From Earliella scabrosa (taxonomy: Eukaryota; Basidiomycota; Agaricomycetes; Polyporales; Polyporaceae): a stretch of DNA of 64,000 nt. The DNA lies in assembly GCA_022605405.1 (NCBI GenBank), contig JABYQQ010000006.1:2418001-2482000 (forward strand). The letters are read 5' to 3'. The stretch's first letter is position 1; each line of letters starts with the position of its first letter. Shown here piece after piece: positions 11,375 to 22,501 of the stretch. Below the pieces are notes generated by a model. That model saw nothing but the letters and a program-made list of their open reading frames with translations, was not told the origin of the DNA and ran no database searches. The position numbers were made by a program, and so were the translations under genes.

Positions 11375-13525
11375 ATGTCGATGAGGAAGAGACTCTCGGT
11401 GTCGAGCACGCGCAGCGAGTCCCCTCTCGTGACGGCACCGAACGCGGACTCGGAGGAGTGGGTCTCCGCGTGGAAGGGCGTGCTCGCAAAGGGTGAGTGA
11501 TCTCGCTGTGTCTTTCTCCTCCGGCGACAAGAGGCGTCATCGCTTTCCGGCCTGAAAGACGGTCGGACATGTAGGGGCGGAGCGAGTCCTGACCAGGGAT
11601 GGAGTTGGACTGGCTCGGCTCCATGGGTGGTCTTGATGATGAACCGGACAGCTCAGGCTGGACAGTTACATGCGGCTGCAGGCGATCCTTCTGGATGACT
11701 CGCAGTCGCGGATTGAGGTGACCCGAATGGTGGACTGAAGCTGAGGGCCATCTTCAGGTCGTCTTACATTGACGGTTTCTTGGCTCAACTCTGGCACTAT
11801 GTTACAGATATTGTCGACTCGCCGGTCGTTGCTGTCGATGCGGAGGCGACTGTGGAGGATGCATGCGAAGTGAGTACTCTTAGTGTTTTTTAGGAGTTTG
11901 TGTGATGAGATTCTATTGGGTGCTGGGCACACATAGCTGCTTCTCTCGAAGGACCTCGTATGTCTTGCGGTCAGGACCCCCACGGACCGCTCGCCACAAC
12001 CTTCGCCTTTTATCGGACTGTTTGATGTAGGTGACTGCGTACGACATTTACCTGCTCTCCGCTTATGTACCTCCTGCAGTTCGCGGACGTGAATGCGTTC
12101 CTTACCCTCGCTGCGACGCGACACAGGATAACTACGGATGAGCTGCGCGAGAAGCCACGCGTGCAGGAGATTCTGAACGCAGCGAAGGAGGGCAAGGTAC
12201 CCGTGTACCTCGTCAGCAGTAAGTCCTCCGTATGCTCCTGCGTGTGATCACAAGGTGCAACTCGTTGGCTCACAGACCTGTCGGAGAAGAACCCGCTAGA
12301 GGTGTTGCCGCACGACGCGACTCTCATATCCCTCCTGACTATCTTTGCCCGCGGCGCTCATCGAGGTCAGTCGTGCTGTTATGACCGGGACCGCGACGCA
12401 TGACCGCTCTGGCAGTACTCATCCAAGCTCCCCCTTCCTCGGACCCAACGCCCTCCTACCTGGGACTCGTCTCGGACCGCTCCCTCCTCTCCTGGTTCAC
12501 GACATACGCCCAGCGCACGCCGTCCCTACTCCGCTTCCTCTCCGTCCCGCTCAGCTCGCTCGCGCTCCCGTCGCTCTACCTGTACACGTCGGTCGTCGCA
12601 AGCAAGGCGAGCAGCAGCGTGCTGGACGCAATGCGGCTCATGAGCGACGAGGGTGTGAGCGCCGTCGCGGTTGTTGACGACGAGACGGGCGGGGTGCTGA
12701 GCGCGGTGAGCGTGACGGACGTCGGGAAGATCGTCGTGCCCGCGCAGAGCAATCAGATCTTGGGCACGCCGCTCCAGCAGCTGATCGCGCAGATCAAGGT
12801 GAGCGCCGGAAGGTGCACGTAATAATGACTTACTGGCTTACTGGGGTGTGCAGGAAGCCGATGGGTCGACGGACGGGGTGGACAAGTTCCCAGGTAGGGC
12901 TTGCCATATGACGCGGACGTTCGCTCGGGTAGGGTGCTGACGTCCGTGCTTGTGATTGCGATGGTGGCGCCCGCAGTGTATAGCGTCACGCCGAACAACA
13001 CGCTCTTCTACACGATGCAGAAGCTGCTCGCGAGTAAGGTGTCTGGTTCCCCTCGGTCGTCCGGCATATGCTCATGTGCACTATTTGGCCCCAGCGAATG
13101 CCCACCGTGTGTTCGTCACGGAAGAGACCTCGATCACGGGCTCCCCGACAGGCTTCACCTCTGCCACGCCCAACAACCTGTGTGGCATCGTGTCCGTCGT
13201 GGATGGTAAGCCCGTTAACCCACCTGCCTCACATTTCACCTTTTGACTACCATATGGTTCTTCAGTCCTTTCCCTCTTCGCGCGCATCGCGAACATCCCG
13301 GACGTCGATCCAACGCGCATGCAGCGCCACCGCCGCGCGTCCTCGACGTCGACGTCCTCGTCAGAGGGCCCGCGGTCGCCGCCACGCTCGTCCGGCGACA
13401 TTGGGCGCTCCCGCTCGAGCAGCAGGACGAGCGTGCAGCGGCGCGTGGGGTCGGTTGGGAGCTTCGACGGTTTCCAGGCGTCGCGGTGGGCGGAGCGGGT
13501 GCCGATCCCCGCTGAGCACGAATGA
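11375..13525 (+). CDS. SDS23: SDS23/Moc1-like protein with CBS domains
   Basis: Ten exons join in phase: 11375-11492, 11808-11869, 11937-12026, 12080-12218, 12276-12365, 12416-12798, 12854-12893, 12977-13033, 13095-13205 and 13266-13525, giving 449 residues. CBS-type patterns recur: DIVDSPVVAVDAEATVEDAC near residue 40, GLFDFADVNAFL, then DAMRLMSDEGVSAVAVVDD and GVLSAVSVTD, and a last CBS pair ending GIVSVVDVLSLFARI. The C-terminus is a Ser/Arg-rich tail. Sds23/Moc1 proteins carry CBS domains, act on PP2A-type phosphatases and affect nutrient and mating responses in yeasts. Length and domain order fit, but another CBS-domain family is possible. Intron 1 (315 nt) is far longer than the others. 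A broken partial copy lies at the left edge of the window. Confidence 0.72.
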
Positions 13526-14373
13526 GACTCGACAAGGGAGAGGGTTCGAGGCCTCACGAAGAACTGGGATGAACGACACTAAGGAGCGGACGCGAAGGCC
13601 AATGCCTATCAGCGTCGTAATGATGCTTTTATGTAAGACATGCAGACCGAGAGGCTGGGGGAAGAGCGGATAATGTGTATGGAACATTGGAAGGTAGAAC
13701 GCACTGCACTGTATATGTAAGTATTACCACCCATCATGGCTATGCGCCCCCTGCTGGGCTCGGATCGCAACGCAACGTATGTATCTATGGATGTACCTGT
13801 ACCTGTTCCAACACGTGTATATTGTTCGTGCGTCTTGGGTGCGGATTTTGGTGTGCGTCGGGATAACATTTGGTGATTCATGGAGGAGGGTAGTCGACCT
13901 GAAGAGTGACGGCCGTCATGTTGAGCATGGTCCTTGCTGGCATGGCAGGCTTCCGATTGTACAGGCTGCAAGGTATTCCTGCTGACAGGTTTAATATGAG
14001 CGTAAGGGAGGAGCTAGTACTCTAAGACACGAAGCTTCCAACTTGGGAAGCAACGTAGACTATATAACGTTCCGTAGTAAGGTCGGGCGCTTCAAGCCAG
14101 ATCTAGTCGGCCTCGAACGCCGATGAAAGCTTCACCGGTCACCATGTGCTCAGTTTGAAGCCCACTGCAGGCGATCCACTCGTGCTCGAGGCCTCTCATG
14201 CTCTGTATCGTGGGCCGTGCGGCCGCACACAAACTCTCCTCATGACGGGTCTATTCGCGCCGACTCGGACTCGGAGCGGCAGTGGTCACTTTTGAGTTAC
14301 GGGGGCAATTCGAGCCTCAAGGCCTCAACGTTCAACTTGGCTTTGCTATCGATACACCGCTCTTGTTATCACC
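13526..14373. other. Intergenic between SDS23-like and HET genes
   Basis: No gene seen. The last 100 bases are the presumed promoter of the HET-domain gene, ending atcaccATG. Confidence 0.5.
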
Positions 14374-17300
14374 ATGAGCGACGATGCCGACACTAGCCAT
14401 CCGCGAATTGACTCCGATAGCACCTGGTAGGTGACGCTCGATTTCCTCAGGTCACGGAGACGTCTGGAACCTCGTTAACGTTAACATTCTAGCGAGACTC
14501 AGAGGGCTTCGGATATATGTGGTGGTTGCTGGAAAGGTGTCATTGCCAATCAACTAGGGCTCTTACAAGTTCCCGTCAAGTCTGATGAGCAGTTGTCTGC
14601 TACAGACTGGGAACCGCTGATGGGTGGGTATGTATACAAGGTGTCTCAGGAAGAGATCGAGCACAATGCCAAGCAGGGATGCCGTTGGTGCGACCTTATG
14701 TGCCGATGGGGATCCTCGAGCATGCGCAAGCCGTCAGTGACCAAGTCAGAAAACATCGTGGAGATCAGAGTTGGCTACTCCGATCATGCAAAGACCTGCC
14801 TTCGAGTCACTGTGAATGACTCAGAGGATTTGCTGGTTTGGTTATGTGTACACAACGGAAGGTGCGCATACTTACGGGACTCGTTCTATCGAAATCCCCC
14901 ATCGCTCATCACTCGATGCTAGATGATCCTGCAGCCGCGTATGTGCCCAGCAGAAGCCTCTCCTGCGATGTGGGCTCAGAGCGTGCCCTGGAACTCTCGA
15001 AGGGCCTATTTCTTGATTGCACTTCGAATCACACCGGATGTCCACCCCTTTCAGCAGTGACTTCAATACTTAGGATAATCGTGGCACAGTAACTAAAGGA
15101 CTTTAGAGATCATCTTGCCCAGTAACGGTGGGCGTCTCGTGGGCTACAAATAATCCGAGGAGCTGATGCAGGATCAGCGCGGGATACAGGATAATCCTGA
15201 GGTGAGCCCAGGATTAACTCTGCAGCACCCGGTTGATCGCGAGCATAATCGCGCACTTCATCGCGAGGATTAAGGCGGCCAAGCGCCTGAGCACGAAAAA
15301 CGCTTGCAACAACACCGATTCGAACACCAGGCGTTACGGAGACAAGACCGTACAAGGTGTCCACCACCTGCGCCACCGGACCTTGCTTGTACAACCCCGT
15401 AGCCGGTCTATGTCCCTTTGCCTTCCCCACGGACTTAGCACACAAAGCTCTGCGTCGTCCTTGCTCTCTGTTCCTGTACCATACAAGGAGATGTTGCTCA
15501 TCTCTTATGGGAAAGAACTGTATGTTACCGGGACATATTGCAGCCCATTCAAGATCCCATCCGAGAGTCAAGGACTACCTATGGAGCTAGTGTAATTTTG
15601 TTCAGTGGTTAAGTCTGCAATGGTGGTCTAGAATTTCATCGAGGGTTCACACTTCGGCCAAAGATACACAACTTGAACTTGTACAGTAGGACAAGTAATT
15701 TCAGATATTCGCCCCTCTGCCGGTGCTCCAGCAGCTACATGCTGTCACAACACAGAGCTGGAGGACAACAAGTACGAAGTCGTGGGGAAGGCAAAGGGAC
15801 ATAGACCGGCTACGGGGTTGTACAAGCAAGATCCGGTGGCGCAGGTGGTGGACACCTTGTACGGTCTTGTCTCCGTAACGCCTGGTGTTCGAATCGGTGT
15901 TGTTGCAAGCGTTTTTCGTGCTCAGGCGCTTGGCCGCCTTAATCCTCGCGATGAAGTGCGCGATTATGCTCGCGATCAACCGGGTGCTGCAGAGTTAATC
16001 CTGGGCTCACCTCAGGATTATCCTGTATCCCGCGCTGATCCTGCATCAGCTCCTCGGATTATTTGTAGCCCACGAGACGCCCACCGTTACTGGGCAAGAT
16101 GATCTCTAAAGTCCTTTAGTTACTGTGTCACGATTATCCTAAGTATTGAAACTGGTGCTTTCAGAGCCCTACTCTACTCTCCCTACACGCGTAATCGACT
16201 GCAGCGACCCCGCTAAGCCACGACTTTGGGCAACCAACAGCACGCGCGCACACTATATCGCCCTAAGCTATGTATGGGGTGAAGCACAAAAGCACAAGAC
16301 AATCACTAGCAACGTCGATTCATACATGCGCTCAATCGACATCGATATCCTCCCTCAGACGATCGTGGATGGTATTCAAGTCACGCACAGCCTGGGAATG
16401 CAATACCTCTGGATCGACTCCCTGTGCATCATCCAGGACTCAGAAGAAGACAAGGTCCACGAACTCGCACGCATGCGCAACGTCTACGCTGACGCGTATC
16501 TGACCATCATCGCCGCGAGCGCCACCCGGGTGAGCGAAGGCTTTCTGAAGCCTCGTACAGATACGCTCGGCAAGGCCGCCATCCAGCTCCCCTTCGTCCC
16601 CCCTAAGACGGATGCCACCTCCTCAGGGCGTGAGTCTGGGTCGATCTTCCTTTCATCGTGGTTGATCACGGGGCCCAAGTACGACCCTGGGCGAGAACCG
16701 GTTCATACGCGCGGGTGGTGTATGCAGGAATACTTCCTCTCGCCGCGCAAGCTCATCTTCGCGTCACATACCCTTCAATACAGCTGCTTCTCCCGGGGCA
16801 CACGCAACATTGGGGCCGCGGACAACCCATGGTGGATCTCCTCTGCGCGCGATCCCACCCCTTACCGGAAGCTCCCCATACTAGCACCCTCGCCCTCAAA
16901 CACATTTTACCTTTCGCTGGCGGAGCGGGAGCAGGTCGAGACGGTGCGCAAGGCGTGGAAGGCAACCATTGAAAACTACACCAAACGCGGCGTGTCTGTT
17001 CCGAGCGACAAGCTCGTCGCGATCTCCGCGCTCGCAGAAGAGTTCTCGCGTACCATCCAGTCGCGCTACCTCGCCGGGCTCTGGGCTCGCACCCTCCTAC
17101 CGGACCTGCTCTGGTCGAAAGAGCACGCGGCGCACTTTGCACCCAGGCCGCAATCCTATCGCGCGCCGTCGTGGTCTTGGGCCGCCCTCGACGGGTCCAT
17201 CAATAGCGGAAACGCGTACTTCCTCAGCGAGCGCGAGGCGGTCGTCGCAGAGGTCGTCGCGTGCGAGACGGTGCTCAAGCATCCGGAGCTCCCTTTTGGT

Positions 17301-17753
17301 GAGGTCACTGGTGGTACGCTCGTCCTCCGCGCGCGCGTCGCTATCGACTGTGTCGTGCTGCCGCACTGGGCGGTGTACCGCTTCCGCGAGTGGTGCGATG
17401 GAGACGAGTCGTTGGTCTCCGAGGCCCAACGGCGCGCTGCGAATCGGGAGCCACTCATCGACGACGCGACGCGACGCAGGATGGACGAGATCGGGGTGTG
17501 CCGCCTTGACAGCGACGACGACGGGATTAGGAGCGGGGTTAAGCTCGTCTCCGTCGTCCCTCTGTACGCGCGCTGGGAGTCGGATCCGGATGCCCACCGG
17601 GTCGTGCAAGGCCTCGTCTTGGAACGCTTGGACGCTACGTCGGAGCAGCTGGACGTACGAGAGAAATATCGGAGGATAGGCTTCTTTGAGGGCTCGAAGC
17701 ACGTCGACGAGTGGTTGGATGGGACTCCAGAGATCGAGGTCGAGATTGTATGA
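14374..17753 (+). pseudogene. HET-domain (heterokaryon-incompatibility type) gene interrupted by an element
   Basis: Exons are 14374-14426, 14493-14845, 14923-15054, then after an inserted element 16165-17753. Removing 15055-16164 (element plus one target-site copy) restores one frame of about 708 residues. The N-terminus has CGGCW...GCRWC-type cysteine pairs, as in many basidiomycete HET proteins. The HET domain follows the break: YIALSYVWGE, then LWIDSLCIIQDSEEDK, then a conserved RGWCMQEYFLSPR. HET proteins in ascomycetes control self/non-self recognition and cell death; in basidiomycetes the role is less clear. An internal ATG at 16146, partly inside the element, could start a 535-residue protein that keeps the HET core. 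The exon 2 donor (14846, GTGTAC) is my choice for phase; GTGCGC at 14861 does not fit. Confidence 0.75.
15055..16157. mobile_element. 1.1-kb foldback-type non-autonomous element with ~375-bp inverted arms
   Basis: The left arm (about 15055-15431) and right arm (about 15781-16157) are inverted copies with only about two mismatches apart from the outermost bases. A spacer of about 350 bp separates them and shows no gene. The 7-base direct repeat ctttcag flanks the element at 15048-15054 and 16158-16164, as expected of a target-site duplication. It sits inside an exon of the HET gene. The left end starts CAGTG, which resembles hAT ends, but hAT duplications are usually 8 bp, so the superfamily is uncertain. 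Open frames in the two arms are the same sequence in mirror image and are not genes. Confidence 0.85.
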
Positions 17754-18175
17754 CTCCGAAGGCTATGTGCTGTTGGAATTTCCAGGCGTTGATGGAAGTC
17801 AGGGTAGGGAAAGTCCGTGTTCATTGAGATCGTGAGCGTCGTACTGTACGTTCATACACTAAGATACATTCGGAGAGCGATATAGCCATGGAGAGCGTGA
17901 GGACATTAGAGCCGTGACAACATGATAGATCATAGCGTGCGGGACAGGAAAGCAAAACAACATCAGACAAGGACGCAGATCACTGCATCTTACCAAGAAA
18001 AGACAGAGGGAGAGGGTATCGGCCATCGAATACACAGCGATTGCAAGCCAGTTGCAACGCAGTCAAGAAAACGGTATGCGCGTGCATATGCCATCTACCA
18101 TGGCACTCGCACTTTTGCATCATCATCACACAGCGCAAGGTAGTGGCGGCTCGTGCGCCCTTCGCAGCCCGCCAC
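17754..18175. other. Intergenic between convergent HET and DUF6699 genes
   Basis: Shared 3' flank of two convergent genes; no other feature was recognised. Confidence 0.5.
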
Positions 18176-21100
18176 CTACCTCCGCACGGGCACAAACTCG
18201 ACCCGCTGCCGCGCCGTCGTGCCCAAGTTGAGCTGGAACGTCCCGTCGGCGTTGTGGGACACCCACAAGCCCCAGAACATACACCGCTCGCCGAGGCAGT
18301 CCACGCGGCGCATGCCCTGCTTCCACTCGACCTCAGCGAGCCCCGGGTGCTCCCTGCACCTCGCCGTGAACGCGCGCGTCATCTCCGCCCACGCCGCGGG
18401 CACGTCGCGCTCGAGCACCCGCGCCTCGTCCTGCGTCAACGGCCGCTGGAAAAAGTCGTAGATCGCCTGCACGATGTCCCCGAAGAGCACGCGCCCACCA
18501 CTATTGGTTTTGTCGACGACGATCGGGCCCCAGTAGTTGAGCCCGCCGAGGATGGTCGCGCTCGTGACGATCTGCACGGTGGGCACCGGCGGGTGCGTCG
18601 CGACGGCGCCGAACTGGTCGCGCGCGCTGACGACGACTTCGCGCGGAGCGATGCGCCGCGCGAGCGTCGGGGGCAGGCGCAGGTCCCAGATCAGCCAGGG
18701 GAGATTTGGGTTGCCGGGGTTGGGCATGAGGTACGGGCAGATTATGGGCGTGGCTCCGAATGGCGAGATCGCTTGACTGCCGCCGTATGGGCTCCGTGTG
18801 CTCCTCACGGAGCCGGTGCGGGGCGTTGGCAGTTGGGGGGGCCCAGTTGGTCTTGGGAAATATGGGACGGAGACGTTGATCCTGTTTCCCAGGGCGTCCA
18901 TGAATTGGGTGACGCCGATGATGGGAGTGACTCCCGGGGGTGGCCATGCATATGGCTCGTAACTACTTGTAGCTGCGCCGGCGCCATAGCGCGCTGCAGC
19001 TTCAGCATCGAATTGCGATGCTGGAAGGGGGTAGCCTTGAGGTTGTACCTGTGGCTGCGCCTGTACAGGGGCAGCCTGCGGCCAGATCACACCTGGATAG
19101 TGGAAGGGAATAGGGTAGACTACGGGTTGGATCACAGCGGGCCCAACACGGGGAGCCTCTGCGGGAGGTGACGACGGCGGCCTCGATGGAGGCGGGGTGG
19201 GAATCTCTGCCCCATCGCTGGGGTACGTACCATCTGGGATGACTGGAACATCGTCAACCTGTTCGCGACGTCGATGGCGCCTTGGGAGTGGTGGGATAAC
19301 GGGAGGCGGAGACTAGTGATGCGCACCGCATTAGTATCGCGTGCCGTTCAAGATGAGACTAACACCTACATCGTCCGGAGGCGTTGGTCTCCGACGGTGA
19401 CGTGCAGGAGGCTCGTTGTCTGATCAGTGTAAGTCAATATACGGCGATTGGTACTTCAACCCGGGTCGATGCAAAACGGTATTTCGCGTACGCACCTGCC
19501 TGCGCGCCTCCAGACCGCCGGGAGCGGTTAGTCGACCGCGACGCATTCGCGACCCGGTTCGGGTGCTCCAGAGGCCGCGGCAGTCCCGCGCTTGCATACG
19601 CGTTCGCGTTCGCAGCGGCGACAGCGTTCCATTGCTGCCAAGTGTTGAAGTAGTATTGGCGGAACCAGGGGCAGTCCGGATGATGGGCTTCAGGGCGGCA
19701 CTGAACGTGGTATGGACAAACCTGGGGCGGCGCAGGAGCAGGAGCTTGCGGGGGCGCAGGCGTGGCGTGGCGGCGGGGAGCAGGCGTGGCGTGGCGTCGG
19801 GGAGCAGGCGTGGCGTGGCGGCGGGGAGCAGAGGCTGATTGTGCTGGCTGTGCTGCTCGCGCCGCAGGTTCGTTGGCAAAGCCGCTTTGCCATTCGTTGA
19901 TCTGCTGTCGGAGGATGCAGTCTTCGTGGTGATCGTTCGGCCCACGACAGAGAGGGTTGAATTCGCACGGGGGCGCATTCGCAGGCGCTAGACGGTGGGT
20001 GCCATTCGCCATCAAAACCAAGATCGGAGGTACGATATCGATCGGGACAGGACGTACCTCCTTCCTCTTCAGCTTCAGAGACGGCGGTCTCCGAGCTATC
20101 CGTCGACGGCGACGCGGCCTGGCTCCGATCGCCTGCAGGCAAAATCCCCGCGTGCGCATCTTGCTCGGCTACCCAGTCCCAGTAACTTTGCCAGATCGGA
20201 CATGGGGGGCGATGCTGAGGATGACGACAAGCAGGGTTCCACATACAACGTGTCTGTGGGTCTGCAGGCTCCTCCTGAGCGGGCGCGGCTGGAGTAGGCG
20301 CAGGCTGAGTGGGTGCAGGCTGAGTGGGCGCAGGTTGGGCGGAGGAAGCGGCGGGAGCGGGAGCGCCGCGTCTCGGCGGCGAGTTGTACCACGCGTTCTG
20401 CGCTGCAGCAGGGCGGTAATTTGGGTCTTGATATTGTGGCCACTCGCCCTCCGTCCGACGCTGGGCTTCCGCGGGTGGGGTCGGTATCGAGCGCGATGGC
20501 CGAGCATGTTCGCGCTCGCGAGATCGGGCATTAGCGCCTGAGGTGGGTTGTGCAGGGAGTGGGGGATCTGTAGCACACGGAAACGTGCCCCGTAAGCAGC
20601 CCAGCAGGAGACGTACTGGTCGACAATAGCGGCGCGCACCCTGTCTGATAGGCCGGCCGTTGGCATCCCGCGGCATTGGCGGCGCGCGCGCTCGTGGTGG
20701 CGGCGGGATGACGGGCGCGGGCGAGTCTGTGGGTCGGGGAGCGGGTCGTGCGAGTAGTGGATGGTCCACTCTTGGTGGTCGTAGTGCTGCGAGCGCAGTT
20801 GTCCAATCGGGACGATCTGAAGGAGGTGCTGAACTACGCACCTGAGGCTAATCTCGGTCCTCCAGCTTGGCCGTAGGCGCGGTGTCGAGGCTCGAAGACG
20901 GGATCTTGAGCTCCCCATGTCTGTGGCCGGTAGAGGTTGACGTTGAGCATCGGGGCATTCGCAGCAGGAGCTGGAAGTGGAGCTTGTGGAGGACGTACAG
21001 CTGAGGGGGCGGGAGGAGTCGTGCCTGGAGTTGCAACAGGGTTTTGTGCAGACGGGTCTCGCCGTTCTCGCCGTTCAGTCCGATCGCGCGTGGTCGCGCT

Positions 21101-21659
21101 CGTGTTGGCAGTCTGAACTGGTGCCGCATTGGCGTCATTTGTTCTAGGGTAAGAACCCGTAGGAGGTGCCCTCGCCCTGGCTTGCGGGACTTGAGGCGCC
21201 TGAGCACTTTGTGTGCCATCGATCGGCGTGGCGGCATCGTGGGATGCAGTGTCTGGGAAGGCGTGAGCCCCGGAAGTCGGAGTGGCACCTGTTGCTGTCT
21301 GTTGTGGGGGTGGCACCACACCGGTGGGCGACCGAGGCACGTCGATGTGAGCGGTAGAGACAGCTTGAGGGTGTGGCGAGTCGCCGAAGTACCAGTACTG
21401 AGTAATTTGGATGTGATTTGGGCGCCGGAGGTGTCTCGAGCCATGCTCAGGTGATGGAGTGGGGAGGGGGTTCACGACTTCGCTGAATGCGATAAGATCG
21501 AGTTATCAGCGAGAGCGCGCGAGTTCGGAACGAGAGTGCTTGCACATACCGGTCAGTCTGGTACCCGTATCTTGGGGCCGGAGACTCGACGGCGTGGCGA
21601 GGGGGACGGTTCGGAGGGGGCGGCTCGGAGGCAATCTGACAGAAGACTGGGCGGTCCAT
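18176..21659 (-). CDS. DUF6699-type protein with long Pro-rich N-terminal region
   Basis: Supported exons: 21659-21550, 21482 to about 20834, a middle part ending 20058, 19987-19496, 19419-19370 and 19312-18176. The C-terminal ~200 residues have the DUF6699 look (LPWLIWDLRLPP, LNYWGPIVVDKTN, GGRVLFGDIVQAIYDFF, CMFWGLWVSHNADG); its function is unknown. The N-terminal part is Pro/Ala/Arg-rich and carries three spaced C-x5-C-x4/5-H-x3-C motifs, each followed by an aromatic helix. The join around 20834-20500 is unresolved: two frames look protein-like there, and the only splice that keeps phase would be a 25-nt intron. The true start may lie upstream of the Met at 21659, since the frame stays open. 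Confidence is high for the C-terminal exon and moderate for the rest. Confidence 0.65.
19759..19830. repeat. 24-bp coding tandem repeat, three units
   Basis: Three near-identical 24-bp units inside the DUF6699 gene encode a repeated RRHATPAP octapeptide on the minus strand. A second coding repeat of about 15 bp times three (QPAPT) lies near 20299-20343. Both add length to the disordered linker between Cys/His motifs. Confidence 0.75.
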
Positions 21660-22501
21660 ACCGGTGTGCCAGTTGACACGACGAGTCGTGGGTGAAAAAG
21701 CGGGTTGGAGACATCCTCGATGGCGCGCGTTCTAATGTAGGTCCTCCAAGCACGGAGAGCTAGCAAACTGTTGTGTTGTGGGTCCAGAGACGGGCGTTCG
21801 AGTTACCAAACCGAGATCCTTGCAGTGTCCTGGATGGCGTTGTGCCCGTTTCTAGGACTGCTTTGAGCCAGCTCGAGAAGACTTGGAGCACAAAAAGCGG
21901 AACAATTGCGAGCAACGGATCTCTATACCGAGGTGGACGACGGGGATGACCATCATGGCGGGAGACAACAACGAGCGCGAGAAACAACGCCGCCTAGTGA
22001 CAACGGGCGTCTCCTCGGCAACCAGAATTGCCGCTTTGGCTCGCTTTGGACGACTTGGGCCCCGAGCTTCGCGGAAGCATATCGCACCGTTGTTGTGAAA
22101 TCCCAAGTCATCTATCCACCATCCGAACTTCATTTCGACCTGAGCAGGAGCTCGCCGTAACTTCTCGGAGTACGGCTCGTTGTGGTACAGCGCGGACGCC
22201 CGAGGCTTGCAAGCGCCACCGTGGCTCAGAAGTCCCTACTACATATGACATGGTTGGCGCACTTGCGGCATACACATGCTCTAACTCATGTTCGTGTGTT
22301 GTCGCTGATGAGTCGCTAGAGCGCCGCAGCTCGGTCCGAAACACAGCATCCAAAAACCCTACATCCACCGCGGCGCGAAGCTCCCAGTGAGTACGCGGTT
22401 GGAGAGGGACTCACGGAGGTTCGACGCAGGACAAGTAGAGGAGACACGCAATCCACCGAACCAGATTTTATAGCCGTGAACATAGGCGCAAGACGGGTGA
22501 A
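21660..22501. other. Intergenic or unrecognised 5' exons of the DUF6699 gene
   Basis: Open minus-strand frames such as 21987-21760 have no recognisable content and could not be joined in phase. The right edge (about 22.5 kb) is the inferred inversion breakpoint of the split VPS39-type gene. Confidence 0.4.

Noticed and set aside
15110..16102. Two near-identical ~105-150 residue frames in opposite orientation
   Set aside because: They are the same inverted-arm sequence read in each arm of the foldback element; nothing suggests a protein.
15055..16164. The element as a clean spliced intron in the HET gene
   Set aside because: The nearest donor at the left edge (GTGACT) would leave two extra bases and shift the frame, though transcript data could still overturn this.
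18041..19171. 376-residue plus-strand frame
   Set aside because: Antisense to the conserved DUF6699 exon; a shadow frame.
20817..20841. 25-nt intron joining two frames of the DUF6699 gene
   Set aside because: It has GT..AG ends and correct phase but is too short to trust; the join is left open.
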